Shown here piece by piece: positions 1 through 5,430 of a DNA stretch of 6,792 bases. Each line of letters begins with the position of its first letter. Position 1 is the stretch's first letter. The position numbers were made by a program, and so were the translations under genes. The DNA comes from Endomicrobium sp. GTDB taxonomy: Bacteria; Elusimicrobiota; Endomicrobiia; Endomicrobiales; Endomicrobiaceae. Below the pieces are notes generated by a model. The model worked only from the letters and a program-made list of their open reading frames with translations. It did no database searches and had not been told where the DNA came from. The stretch is taken from assembly GCA_031290055.1 (NCBI GenBank), contig JAITOH010000025.1, positions 1-6,792 of the forward strand, read 5' to 3'.

Positions 1-365
1 TATGCACAAACGCCTCTTTAAATGCATTAGCTGGGTGTGTTTTTTTGTCTGGATGGGGAAATGATGGATTTAAAAATCTTGCTGAAGTCAATATGTCAAA
101 AGCAAGGTATGCCTTTAATAAAATAAGATCTTTAGATGGTTTTAAAGCAAAATTTAAAGATAGAATATTTTTTAATGAGTTTGTGATTGAAACACAAAAA
201 GATATAAAAAAGATGGGGAAAAAATTGTTTAAAAGTGGCATATTAGGGCCTTTAAACTTATCGCATACAAGTGAAAATTTAAAAAATTGTCTGTTATTTT
301 GTGTAACAGAAAAAAGGAGTAAATTAGAAATAAATAAACTTGTAGAAGTATTAGCAAAATTATAA
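1..365 (+). CDS. gcvPA: Glycine dehydrogenase (decarboxylating) subunit 1, 3' end (partial)
   Basis: This is the C-terminal part of the first P-protein subunit of the glycine cleavage system. With subunit 2 it decarboxylates glycine using PLP and passes the aminomethyl group to the lipoyl H-protein in the cytoplasm. The reading frame is open from base 3, gives about 120 residues and ends at TAA 363-365. It begins Cys-Thr-Asn-Ala-Ser-Leu-Asn-Ala-Leu-Ala, which resembles the family's ICTNQALNALAA region. Near the end are FFNEFVIET and a tail rich in VTEKRSKLEINKLVE, both typical of GcvPA C-termini. The next gene, 48 bases downstream, is its partner gcvPB, which strongly supports the call. The TTG at 45 lies inside the gene and is not a start. 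The rest of the gene is left of the window. Confidence 0.9.
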   Translation, partial: CTNASLNALAGCVFLSGWGNDGFKNLAEVNMSKARYAFNKIRSLDGFKAKFKDRIFFNEFVIETQKDIKKMGKKLFKSGILGPLNLSHTSENLKNCLLFCVTEKRSKLEINKLVEVLAKL

Positions 366-400
366 CAACATCGGGTTGTGTAAAAATCAAGTATATGGAA

Positions 401-406
401 AAAGGA
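401..406 (+). promoter_or_regulatory. Ribosome-binding site deciding the gcvPB start
   Basis: AAAGGA lies 7 bases before the ATG at 414 but only 1 base before the ATG at 408. The spacing favours 414 as the true start. Confidence 0.6.
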
Positions 407-413
407 TATGGAA

Positions 414-1844
414 ATGGGAAAATTGTTAAATGAATTGTCATCTCAAGGTAGTTTTGCGTATGCTGTAAATTCAGACGTTGAAATTGATGTGCAAATACCT
501 GAAAATTTCAAGAGAACTTCAAAATTAAATCTTCCAAGTATTGCAGAAAGTGACTTGTTAAGACATTTCACAAATCTTTCAAGGAAAAATTACGCCTTGA
601 GTACAGGTTTTTATCCTCTTGGATCATGTACAATGAAATATAATCCATTAATTAATGAACGTATTTCTAAATTTAATAATTTTGTTGCATTGCATCCATA
701 CCAGTATCAGGGAACTATTCAGGGTGTCTTGGAAGTAATGTATGAACTAGAAAAAGATTTATGCGAAATTTCTGGAATGGATTATTTTTCTTTACAACAA
801 TCAGCTGGTGCTCAGGGAGAGTTTGCGGGTCTTTTAATTATTGCAAAATATTTTAAATCGATAAACCAAAAAAGGACGAAAATAGTTGTTCCAGATTCTG
901 CACATGGAACAAATCCAGCTTCAGCAACTTTTGCAGGCTTCGAGATTATTCCTTTGAAGTCAGAATCTGATGGGAGTATATTGCCAAAAAAATTGAAAGA
1001 AGTTTTGACTTACGAAGTTGCAGCTATCATGCTTACCGTTCCAAATACTTTAGGGACGTTTGAAAAAAATATACCTGAAATATCAAAGATAGCTCATGAG
1101 AACGGAAGTCTTTTGTATTATGATGGTGCAAATCTTAATGCTATTATGGGTGTGATAAGGCCAGGTGATATAGGTTTTGATGTTATGCACGTAAATCTTC
1201 ATAAAACTTTTTCAACACCTCACGGCGGAGGTGGGCCTGGGTCTGGTCCAATTGGAGTGAAAGCATTTCTAGAGCCTTTTATGCCTCTGCCAAGAGTAGA
1301 AAAGAGTAAATCCAAATTTACTCTAAATTACAACAAGCCAAAAAGTATAGGAAAATTGAAAGCATTTCTTGGTAATTTTCCAGTTATATTAAAAGCATAT
1401 GTGTACATAAAAGCTTTAGGTGCAAAGGGTTTAAGAAACGTTTCTGAGCATGCTGTTTTAAATGCCAATTATATGCTTGCAAAACTTAAGAATAAATTTG
1501 ATGTTCCTGGTGGAAGCAGATGTATGCACGAATTTGTTGTTGCTCCAAAATCAGTACTAAAAAATAATATAAGGACATTGGATGTTGCAAAAAGACTTTT
1601 AGACTATGGATTTCATGCTCCAACTATATATTTCCCGTTGATTGTCGATGAAGCAATAATGATAGAGCCAACTGAAACAGAATCAAAGGAAACTTTAGAT
1701 GCATTCATTGATGCATTTGTTAGGATCATCTTAAAGGAAGCAGAACAAGAGCCACAAAAACTAAAAGAAGCTCCAATTAATACTCCAATTGGACGATTAA
1801 ATGATGTTGAGGCAGCTAGAAGTCCTGTTTTAAAATGGAAATAA
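414..1844 (+). CDS. gcvPB: Glycine dehydrogenase (decarboxylating) subunit 2
   Basis: PLP-binding subunit of the split P-protein of the glycine cleavage system. It works with GcvPA on glycine and the lipoylated H-protein. The product is 476 residues from the chosen ATG, normal for bacterial GcvPB. The sequence shows the YPLGSCTMKYNP motif (about residues 67-78), SAHGTNPASA (about 163-172), and the cofactor segment NLHKTFSTPHGGGGPGSGPIG, in which Lys264 should form the Schiff base with PLP. The C-terminal FHAPTIYFP and IMIEPTETESKETLDAF stretches are also family hallmarks. An ATG at 408 would add two residues but sits 1 base from the AAAGGA site; 414 has normal 7-base spacing, and the protein then starts MGKLLNELS, close to the usual family N-terminus. 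All expected motifs are intact. It is probably co-transcribed with gcvPA and the heptose gene 33 bases downstream. Confidence 0.95.
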   Translation: MGKLLNELSSQGSFAYAVNSDVEIDVQIPENFKRTSKLNLPSIAESDLLRHFTNLSRKNYALSTGFYPLGSCTMKYNPLINERISKFNNFVALHPYQYQGTIQGVLEVMYELEKDLCEISGMDYFSLQQSAGAQGEFAGLLIIAKYFKSINQKRTKIVVPDSAHGTNPASATFAGFEIIPLKSESDGSILPKKLKEVLTYEVAAIMLTVPNTLGTFEKNIPEISKIAHENGSLLYYDGANLNAIMGVIRPGDIGFDVMHVNLHKTFSTPHGGGGPGSGPIGVKAFLEPFMPLPRVEKSKSKFTLNYNKPKSIGKLKAFLGNFPVILKAYVYIKALGAKGLRNVSEHAVLNANYMLAKLKNKFDVPGGSRCMHEFVVAPKSVLKNNIRTLDVAKRLLDYGFHAPTIYFPLIVDEAIMIEPTETESKETLDAFIDAFVRIILKEAEQEPQKLKEAPINTPIGRLNDVEAARSPVLKWK

Positions 1845-1877
1845 GTGAAACTTATAATTTACATTCAGGTAGTAATA

Positions 1878-2351
1878 ATGGAAAATAGAATTTCAAGTTT
1901 AAGAGAAATGAAATTTGAGATTAAAAAGCTTCGAAAGATCAATAAAAAAATAGTTTTTACGAATGGTTGTTTTGATCTGCTTCATATAGGCCATACGGGG
2001 CTTCTTGACTTTGCAAAAAGGCTTGGTGATGTCTTGGTAGTTGCTATAAATTCAGACAAATCTTTAGGGTGTCTTAAAAGTCATAAAAGACCATTAGTTG
2101 GAGAAAAAGATAGAGCTAAGATTCTTCTTTCTTTGAAATCTGTTGATTATGTTGTTGTTTTTAATGAACAAACTCCTAAAGAAGTTTTGAGTGAATTGCA
2201 GCCAGATATTTTAGTAAAAGGTGGTGATTATAAACGATCAGAAATTATTGGAAGAGAGTTTGTAAAAAAAGTTTGTTTGTTCCCATTTATAAAAAATAAA
2301 TCAACAACAAATTTAATAAATCTCATAGTAAAACGTTATACATATGAGTGA
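1878..2351 (+). CDS. D-glycero-beta-D-manno-heptose 1-phosphate adenylyltransferase (HldE C-terminal type, RfaE2)
   Basis: A cytoplasmic nucleotidyltransferase that joins heptose 1-phosphate to ATP, giving ADP-heptose for the LPS inner core. The 157-residue product corresponds to only the adenylyltransferase half of E. coli HldE; the sugar-kinase half is not in this window and is presumably encoded elsewhere. Motifs seen are KIVFTNGCFDLLHIGHTG with the HIGH nucleotide-binding box at residues 36-39, RPLVGEKDRAKIL (71-83), VDYVVVF (89-95), KGGDY (114-118) and STT (142-144), all diagnostic of the RfaE2 group. A GTG at 1845, directly after the gcvPB stop, is in frame but would add 11 residues absent from relatives. 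The ATG at 1878 has AGGT seven bases upstream and gives a normal N-terminus. The end overlaps the thiD2 start by 8 bases, suggesting translational coupling. The gene implies a Gram-negative envelope with heptose-containing LPS. Confidence 0.9.
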   Translation: MENRISSLREMKFEIKKLRKINKKIVFTNGCFDLLHIGHTGLLDFAKRLGDVLVVAINSDKSLGCLKSHKRPLVGEKDRAKILLSLKSVDYVVVFNEQTPKEVLSELQPDILVKGGDYKRSEIIGREFVKKVCLFPFIKNKSTTNLINLIVKRYTYE

Positions 2352-2796
2352 AAAAAAAATATCAGGTACATTGCTAATTATCTCTTCGTCTTGTTTTAGA
2401 GTTATTGATGCTAATTTAAATCGTTGTCGTGAAGGGCTTAGAGTTGTTGAAGATAGTTTGCGATTTGTATTAAATGATGGTACTATTTACAAAAAGATCC
2501 GTAATATACGTCATGATATCGACAAAATTTTGAGGGGGAAATATGGTGAACTTCTAATGGAAAGAAATTCAGTTGAAGATGTTGGTAGAGAAGTTTTAGA
2601 GTCACCAAAAAGGGGAATACAAGATATAGTGTCTGCAAATTTTAAGCGTGTGCAAGAATCTTTGAGAGTTTTAGAAGAATATTCAAAAAGTTTTATTCAA
2701 GAATCTTCTGCAGAATTCAAGAGACAGAGATATTTGGTTTACATTGTTGAAAAATTGGTTTATTTAAAATATAAAAATTTTTTTGTTAAAGACTGA
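2344..2796 (+). CDS. thiD2: ThiD2-family hydroxymethylpyrimidine phosphate kinase (stand-alone)
   Basis: Likely phosphorylates HMP-P to HMP-PP, the pyrimidine precursor of thiamin. The family is often found as the N-terminal part of ThiD2-ThiE fusions; here it stands alone at 150 residues with no ThiE domain after it. Family motifs are RVIDANLNRCREGLRVVED (19-37), IRHDID (55-60), SVEDVGRE (76-83) and ANFKRVQESLRVLEEYSK (98-115). The first and last of these resemble each other, suggesting an internal duplication. The first ATG overlaps the preceding stop (ATGAGTGA) and has no clear ribosome-binding site, so it may be coupled to the heptose gene. A TTG at 2371 preceded by CAGG is an alternative start that would remove nine residues ahead of the conserved region. 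A run of nine A lies in codons 3-6. ThiC, which makes its substrate, is the next gene. The family call is firm; kinase activity is inferred from the family. Confidence 0.82.
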   Translation: MSEKKISGTLLIISSSCFRVIDANLNRCREGLRVVEDSLRFVLNDGTIYKKIRNIRHDIDKILRGKYGELLMERNSVEDVGREVLESPKRGIQDIVSANFKRVQESLRVLEEYSKSFIQESSAEFKRQRYLVYIVEKLVYLKYKNFFVKD

Positions 2797-2864
2797 ATAG
2801 TAAAAATGATGGATCAATGTTTATTTTAAAATGGAATATTATTTCTGTATTTTGTGGGTTATCC

Positions 2865-2882
2865 AAGGTGTAAAAGGTGTAA
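2865..2882 (+). repeat. Perfect tandem repeat, 2 x AAGGTGTAA
   Basis: Two adjacent identical 9-base units in the thiD2-thiC gap, about 23 bases upstream of the proposed -35 of thiC. It could be a binding site for an activator or repressor, or chance; the sequence alone does not decide. Confidence 0.5.
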
Positions 2883-2904
2883 TTATCTGATTAAATATTA
2901 AAGT

Positions 2905-2933
2905 TTGTATAAAAATTAAGTGCAATTTATTAT
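2905..2933 (+). promoter_or_regulatory. Candidate sigma-70 promoter of thiC
   Basis: TTGTAT (2905-2910), a 17-base spacer and TATTAT (2928-2933) give four of six consensus matches in the -35 and five of six in the -10. Transcription would begin near 2940, leaving a leader of about 48 bases. AT-rich DNA produces such matches by chance, so the support is moderate. The 191-base gap before thiC makes a separate promoter plausible. Confidence 0.4.
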
Positions 2934-2975
2934 AAAAATATTTTTATTTTACAGTTGCGGATATTTTTAAATAAT

Positions 2976-2980
2976 GAGGG
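2976..2980 (+). promoter_or_regulatory. Ribosome-binding site deciding the thiC start
   Basis: GAGGG lies 7 bases before the ATG at 2988. The frame is open further left to a TTG at 2955, but that codon has no such site, so 2988 is preferred. Confidence 0.65.
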
Positions 2981-2987
2981 ATGTGAA

Positions 2988-4247
2988 ATGACATTAATGC
3001 AAAAAGCTCAAAACAAAATAACAAGTGATTTAATAAAGTCAGTTGCGCAATCTGAAAATTTAAATGAAGAATTCATAAGGGCTGGAATTGCTTGTGGAAG
3101 TATTGTTATTCTAAAAAATACTAAAAGTATTTTAAAAAAAAATGTAGCAGTGGGAGCTGGATTAAAGACAAAGATTAATGCCAATATAGGTACATCTCCT
3201 GATCACATAGATCTTGAAGAAGAACTTGCAAAACTTGATACTGCGGTAAAAGCTGGTGCTGACACTGTTATGGATTTGTCTACTGGTGGTAATTTAATGC
3301 AAATAAGGAAAGAAATTCTTTCAGCTTCACCTGTTCAAGTTGGAACAGTACCTATCTATGAAGTTGCTTGTAAAACGATCATGAATGGTAAAAAAATATT
3401 CCAAATTGATGTAGATGTTTTATTTGACGTCATAGAAGAACAAGCTCAACAAGGTGTTGATTTTATTACTGTACACTGTGGAATTAATAAGGCTACTGTC
3501 GAGATATTAAATCGCCAAAAGCGTCTTACAGGTGTCGTAAGTAGGGGAGGATCTTTTTTAGTTAAGTATATGAGGGCCAGTGGTAAAGAGAATCCTTTGT
3601 TTGAGCAATATGACAGGCTTTTAGAAATAGCAAGAAAATATGACGTTACATTAAGTCTTGGAGATGGTCTTAGACCTGGGTGTGCATTTGATGCTTCGGA
3701 TGGTTCGCAGATTGCAGAGTTGTCAGTTTTAGGGGAGCTTGTCTTAAGAGCTAGGGAGGCTGGTGTTCAGTCCATGATAGAGGGGCCAGGACACATCCCG
3801 TTAAATCAAATTGAGTCAAATGTAATTCTTGCAAAGAGATTAGGCCACAATGCCCCGCTTTATTTTCTGGGGCCTTTAGTAACTGACATAGCTCCTGGGT
3901 ACGATCACATAACTTCAGCGATAGGTGCAGCTTTAGCGGCAGCCTATGGTGTTGATTTTATTTGTTATGTTACACCTAGTGAACATTTAAAACTTCCCGA
4001 TATTCAAGATGTTCACGATGGGGTTATTTCTGCAAGGATAGCTGGCCACGTAGCAGATATTGTTAAAGGAATTCAAGGGGCAAAAGAACGCGATGACGAA
4101 ATATCTAAGTGGCGTAAGGCAAGAAATTGGAATAAACAAAAAGAATTTTGCATAGATCCTGTAAAGTTTTCAAAATCAAGGGCAAAATTTTCTCCACATC
4201 AAGACGTGTGTACAATGTGTGGAGAATTTTGTGCCATGAAGGATTAG
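2988..4247 (+). CDS. thiC: Phosphomethylpyrimidine synthase
   Basis: Radical-SAM [4Fe-4S] enzyme that rearranges aminoimidazole ribotide to HMP-P in thiamin synthesis. The 419-residue product is the short form common in clostridia, archaea and deep-branching bacteria, without the long N-terminal domain of the proteobacterial enzyme. Motifs seen are NANIGTSPDH (64-73), AGADTVMDLSTGGN (89-102), TVHCGIN (161-167), VVSRGGSF (183-190), LGDGLRPGCAFDASD (224-238), EGPGHIP with a probable metal-binding His269 (265-271), APGYDHITSAIGAA (302-315) and YVTPSEHL (327-334). The C-terminal cluster motif is CTMCGEFC (408-415), spaced C-x2-C-x3-C rather than the C-x2-C-x4-C of the E. coli/Bacillus type; all three cysteines are present. 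The ATG at 2988 has a good ribosome-binding site, giving 11 fewer residues than the longest frame. It follows thiD2, whose product uses HMP-P. No TPP riboswitch is visible upstream. Confidence 0.96.
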   Translation: MTLMQKAQNKITSDLIKSVAQSENLNEEFIRAGIACGSIVILKNTKSILKKNVAVGAGLKTKINANIGTSPDHIDLEEELAKLDTAVKAGADTVMDLSTGGNLMQIRKEILSASPVQVGTVPIYEVACKTIMNGKKIFQIDVDVLFDVIEEQAQQGVDFITVHCGINKATVEILNRQKRLTGVVSRGGSFLVKYMRASGKENPLFEQYDRLLEIARKYDVTLSLGDGLRPGCAFDASDGSQIAELSVLGELVLRAREAGVQSMIEGPGHIPLNQIESNVILAKRLGHNAPLYFLGPLVTDIAPGYDHITSAIGAALAAAYGVDFICYVTPSEHLKLPDIQDVHDGVISARIAGHVADIVKGIQGAKERDDEISKWRKARNWNKQKEFCIDPVKFSKSRAKFSPHQDVCTMCGEFCAMKD

Positions 4248-4292
4248 TAAAACTATAGTATATTATATTGTGATTTGTGTTGGTTATTAATC

Positions 4293-4315
4293 TTTAGGTT
4301 CCTAAATTGTTTTTT
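4293..4315 (+). terminator. Candidate rho-independent terminator after thiC
   Basis: TTTAGG and CCTAAA are inverted around two bases, effectively a 5-bp stem with a GTTC loop. TTG and a run of six T follow. It begins 46 bases after the thiC stop and ends at the edge of the convergent gene. The stem is short and AT-rich, so it is probably weak. The opposite strand has no U-run after the hairpin. Confidence 0.45.
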
Positions 4316-4788
4316 CAAAGAATTTTATCCTCAAGTACTCTATTGTTCTTTTCCTTTTTTAGGAACTGCAGATAGTTAGGGAATGTTACAATTTCTCCTG
4401 TCTTAGCAATCCATACATAAGCTGCTATATCTTTTTGAAATTTGATTTTAATAGGATTTGTTACATGCCAAGTGTCGTTTATGTGATACCATGCAGAACC
4501 TATAATATTTTTGGGGTTTGTTTTTTTTTTAGTTGCTTCATAAAATGCTTTGTTATTGCGAAAGATGATGCTATTACCATAAATTCTCAGCTGTTGTCTT
4601 ACTATTTTTTCGGCTTCTTTAGGGTTTGGTAGTACATTTGCAAAATTTACGTGTAATACTGATGCCATTTCGGGAGGTTTTTCACTGAAATCTATAAAAT
4701 AATCAATCTGTTCAACAAATTTTTTAAAGCTGTGTGCATTTAGTGAAAATTCAAATATAAACACTATGATATAAATTAATTTTCTCAT
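4315..4788 (-). CDS. Exported protein of unknown function
   Basis: I do not recognise this 157-residue protein. The N-terminus looks like a Sec signal peptide: Arg2-Lys3, a hydrophobic core over residues 4-16 (interrupted by Glu13) and a possible cleavage site after Ala18-His19-Ser20, with no lipobox cysteine. The mature part is basic and mixed alpha/beta in character. It contains IVRQQLRIYG (63-72) and a more conserved-looking second half with GSAWYHINDTWHV (97-109) and AAYVWIAKTGEIVTFPNYL (122-140). There is no cysteine in the whole protein and no recognisable catalytic motif. The start ATG follows an in-frame TAA directly, so it cannot extend upstream, and no strong ribosome-binding site is seen. 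A good extended -10 promoter lies upstream. An A10 run (4521-4530 as T) sits in the middle of the gene. It could be a periplasmic or secreted protein. That it is a real gene is supported by the signal peptide, the promoter and its length. Confidence 0.65.
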   Translation of the reverse strand: MRKLIYIIVFIFEFSLNAHSFKKFVEQIDYFIDFSEKPPEMASVLHVNFANVLPNPKEAEKIVRQQLRIYGNSIIFRNNKAFYEATKKKTNPKNIIGSAWYHINDTWHVTNPIKIKFQKDIAAYVWIAKTGEIVTFPNYLQFLKKEKNNRVLEDKIL

Positions 4789-4820
4789 TTAGGTTTTGTT
4801 CTTTTGCGACATGATTTAAG

Positions 4821-4829
4821 ATTATAACA
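4821..4829 (-). promoter_or_regulatory. Extended -10 promoter of the exported-protein gene
   Basis: Read on the minus strand this is TGTTATAAT, a perfect TG-N-TATAAT extended -10. No good -35 is present, as is usual for this promoter class. Transcription would start near 4814, giving a leader of about 26 bases before the ATG at 4788. Confidence 0.5.
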
Positions 4830-4832
4830 TTA

Positions 4833-4862
4833 TTTTCTGCAATTTTAATATCTTGCAGTAAA
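4833..4862. repeat. Inverted repeat in the divergent intergenic region (candidate operator)
   Basis: TTTTCTGCAA and TTGCAGTAAA are complementary at 9 of 10 positions, with a 10-base AT spacer. The inner six bases (CTGCAA/TTGCAG) match perfectly. The repeat lies just upstream of the minus-strand -10 and about 35 bases before the DUF4416 start, where a regulator could control both genes. No poly-T follows, so a terminator is unlikely. Confidence 0.45.
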
Positions 4863-4884
4863 CTTTAAGGTTTGAGATTATGTT

Positions 4885-4890
4885 TAGGAG
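4885..4890 (+). promoter_or_regulatory. Ribosome-binding site for the DUF4416 gene (supports a GTG start)
   Basis: TAGGAG lies 6 bases before the GTG at 4897. No in-frame ATG is available near the N-terminus, so this site decides the start. Confidence 0.65.
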
Positions 4891-4896
4891 TGAAAA

Positions 4897-5430
4897 GTGG
4901 GTGGTGTAAGTCTGCCAAAAAAAGTGAAGTTATTTTGCGGTATAATTTTTTCTTCTTTTAAGAAAAAGGTAAAACAAAAATCTTTATCAATACTTGAGTA
5001 TAATTTCGGTAAAATCGATTTGTTGAGTAGTGTTATACCATTTAATTTTTCAAATTATTATAACTCTGAAATAGGCGATGACTTAAGACGCTTTTGGATT
5101 TCTTTCGAAAAATTAGTTTTTACTTCAGATCTTGTTGAAACAAAAATTTTCACAAATTACGTTGAGAACAGTTTTTTGACAAACAATAAAAGACTAATAA
5201 ATATTGATCCGGGTTATGTAACTCCTGCGAACGTTATTCTTGCTACAACAAAAGATTTCAGTCATAGAATTTATCTTTCAAACGGAATTTATGGTGAAGT
5301 TACAGTAATATATAAAAATGGTAGGTTCATCAAACTTCCTTGGTCATATACTGATTATTTATCTGAATCGGCGATTGATTTTTTTTTAAGAGTACGAGAA
5401 AATCTTGTTAAACAATTAAGACAATCCTAA
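4897..5430 (+). CDS. DUF4416 family protein
   Basis: A 177-residue soluble protein matching my memory of the DUF4416 family, whose function is unknown. Recognisable features are KVKLFCGIIFSS at the start (9-20), the FGKIDLLSSVIPFNFSNYYNSE region (37-58), FWISFEKL (66-73), NIDPGYVTP (102-110), ILATTKDFSHRIYL (114-127), GIYGEVTVIYKNGRF (130-144) and LPWSYTDY (147-154). The DPGY, TTKD-x-x-HRIYL and LPW-x-Y-x-DY blocks are the strongest signals. There is no signal peptide or membrane segment, so it is probably cytoplasmic. The length is normal for the family and the frame is intact. The GTG start has a good ribosome-binding site. It is transcribed away from the exported-protein gene and is followed by a long spacer, so it is likely a single-gene unit. 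A run of nine T lies near its 3' end (5379-5387). No function can be assigned from the context. Confidence 0.85.
   Translation: MGGVSLPKKVKLFCGIIFSSFKKKVKQKSLSILEYNFGKIDLLSSVIPFNFSNYYNSEIGDDLRRFWISFEKLVFTSDLVETKIFTNYVENSFLTNNKRLINIDPGYVTPANVILATTKDFSHRIYLSNGIYGEVTVIYKNGRFIKLPWSYTDYLSESAIDFFLRVRENLVKQLRQS

Noticed and set aside
229..441. 70-codon minus-strand ORF
   Set aside because: It overlaps the gcvPA 3' end and gcvPB start on the opposite strand and encodes a low-complexity hydrophobic peptide, a shadow of AT-rich coding sequence.
1845..1877. GTG start extending the heptose adenylyltransferase by 11 residues
   Set aside because: The ATG at 1878 gives the usual N-terminus of the family with AGGT upstream.
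2955..2987. TTG start extending thiC by 11 residues
   Set aside because: It has no ribosome-binding site and adds residues not expected in the family; the ATG at 2988 has GAGGG at good spacing.
4435..4632. 65-codon plus-strand ORF rich in Phe and Cys
   Set aside because: It lies wholly inside the minus-strand exported-protein gene and its Phe-rich stretch is the complement of the poly-A tract. That gene has the signal peptide and promoter.
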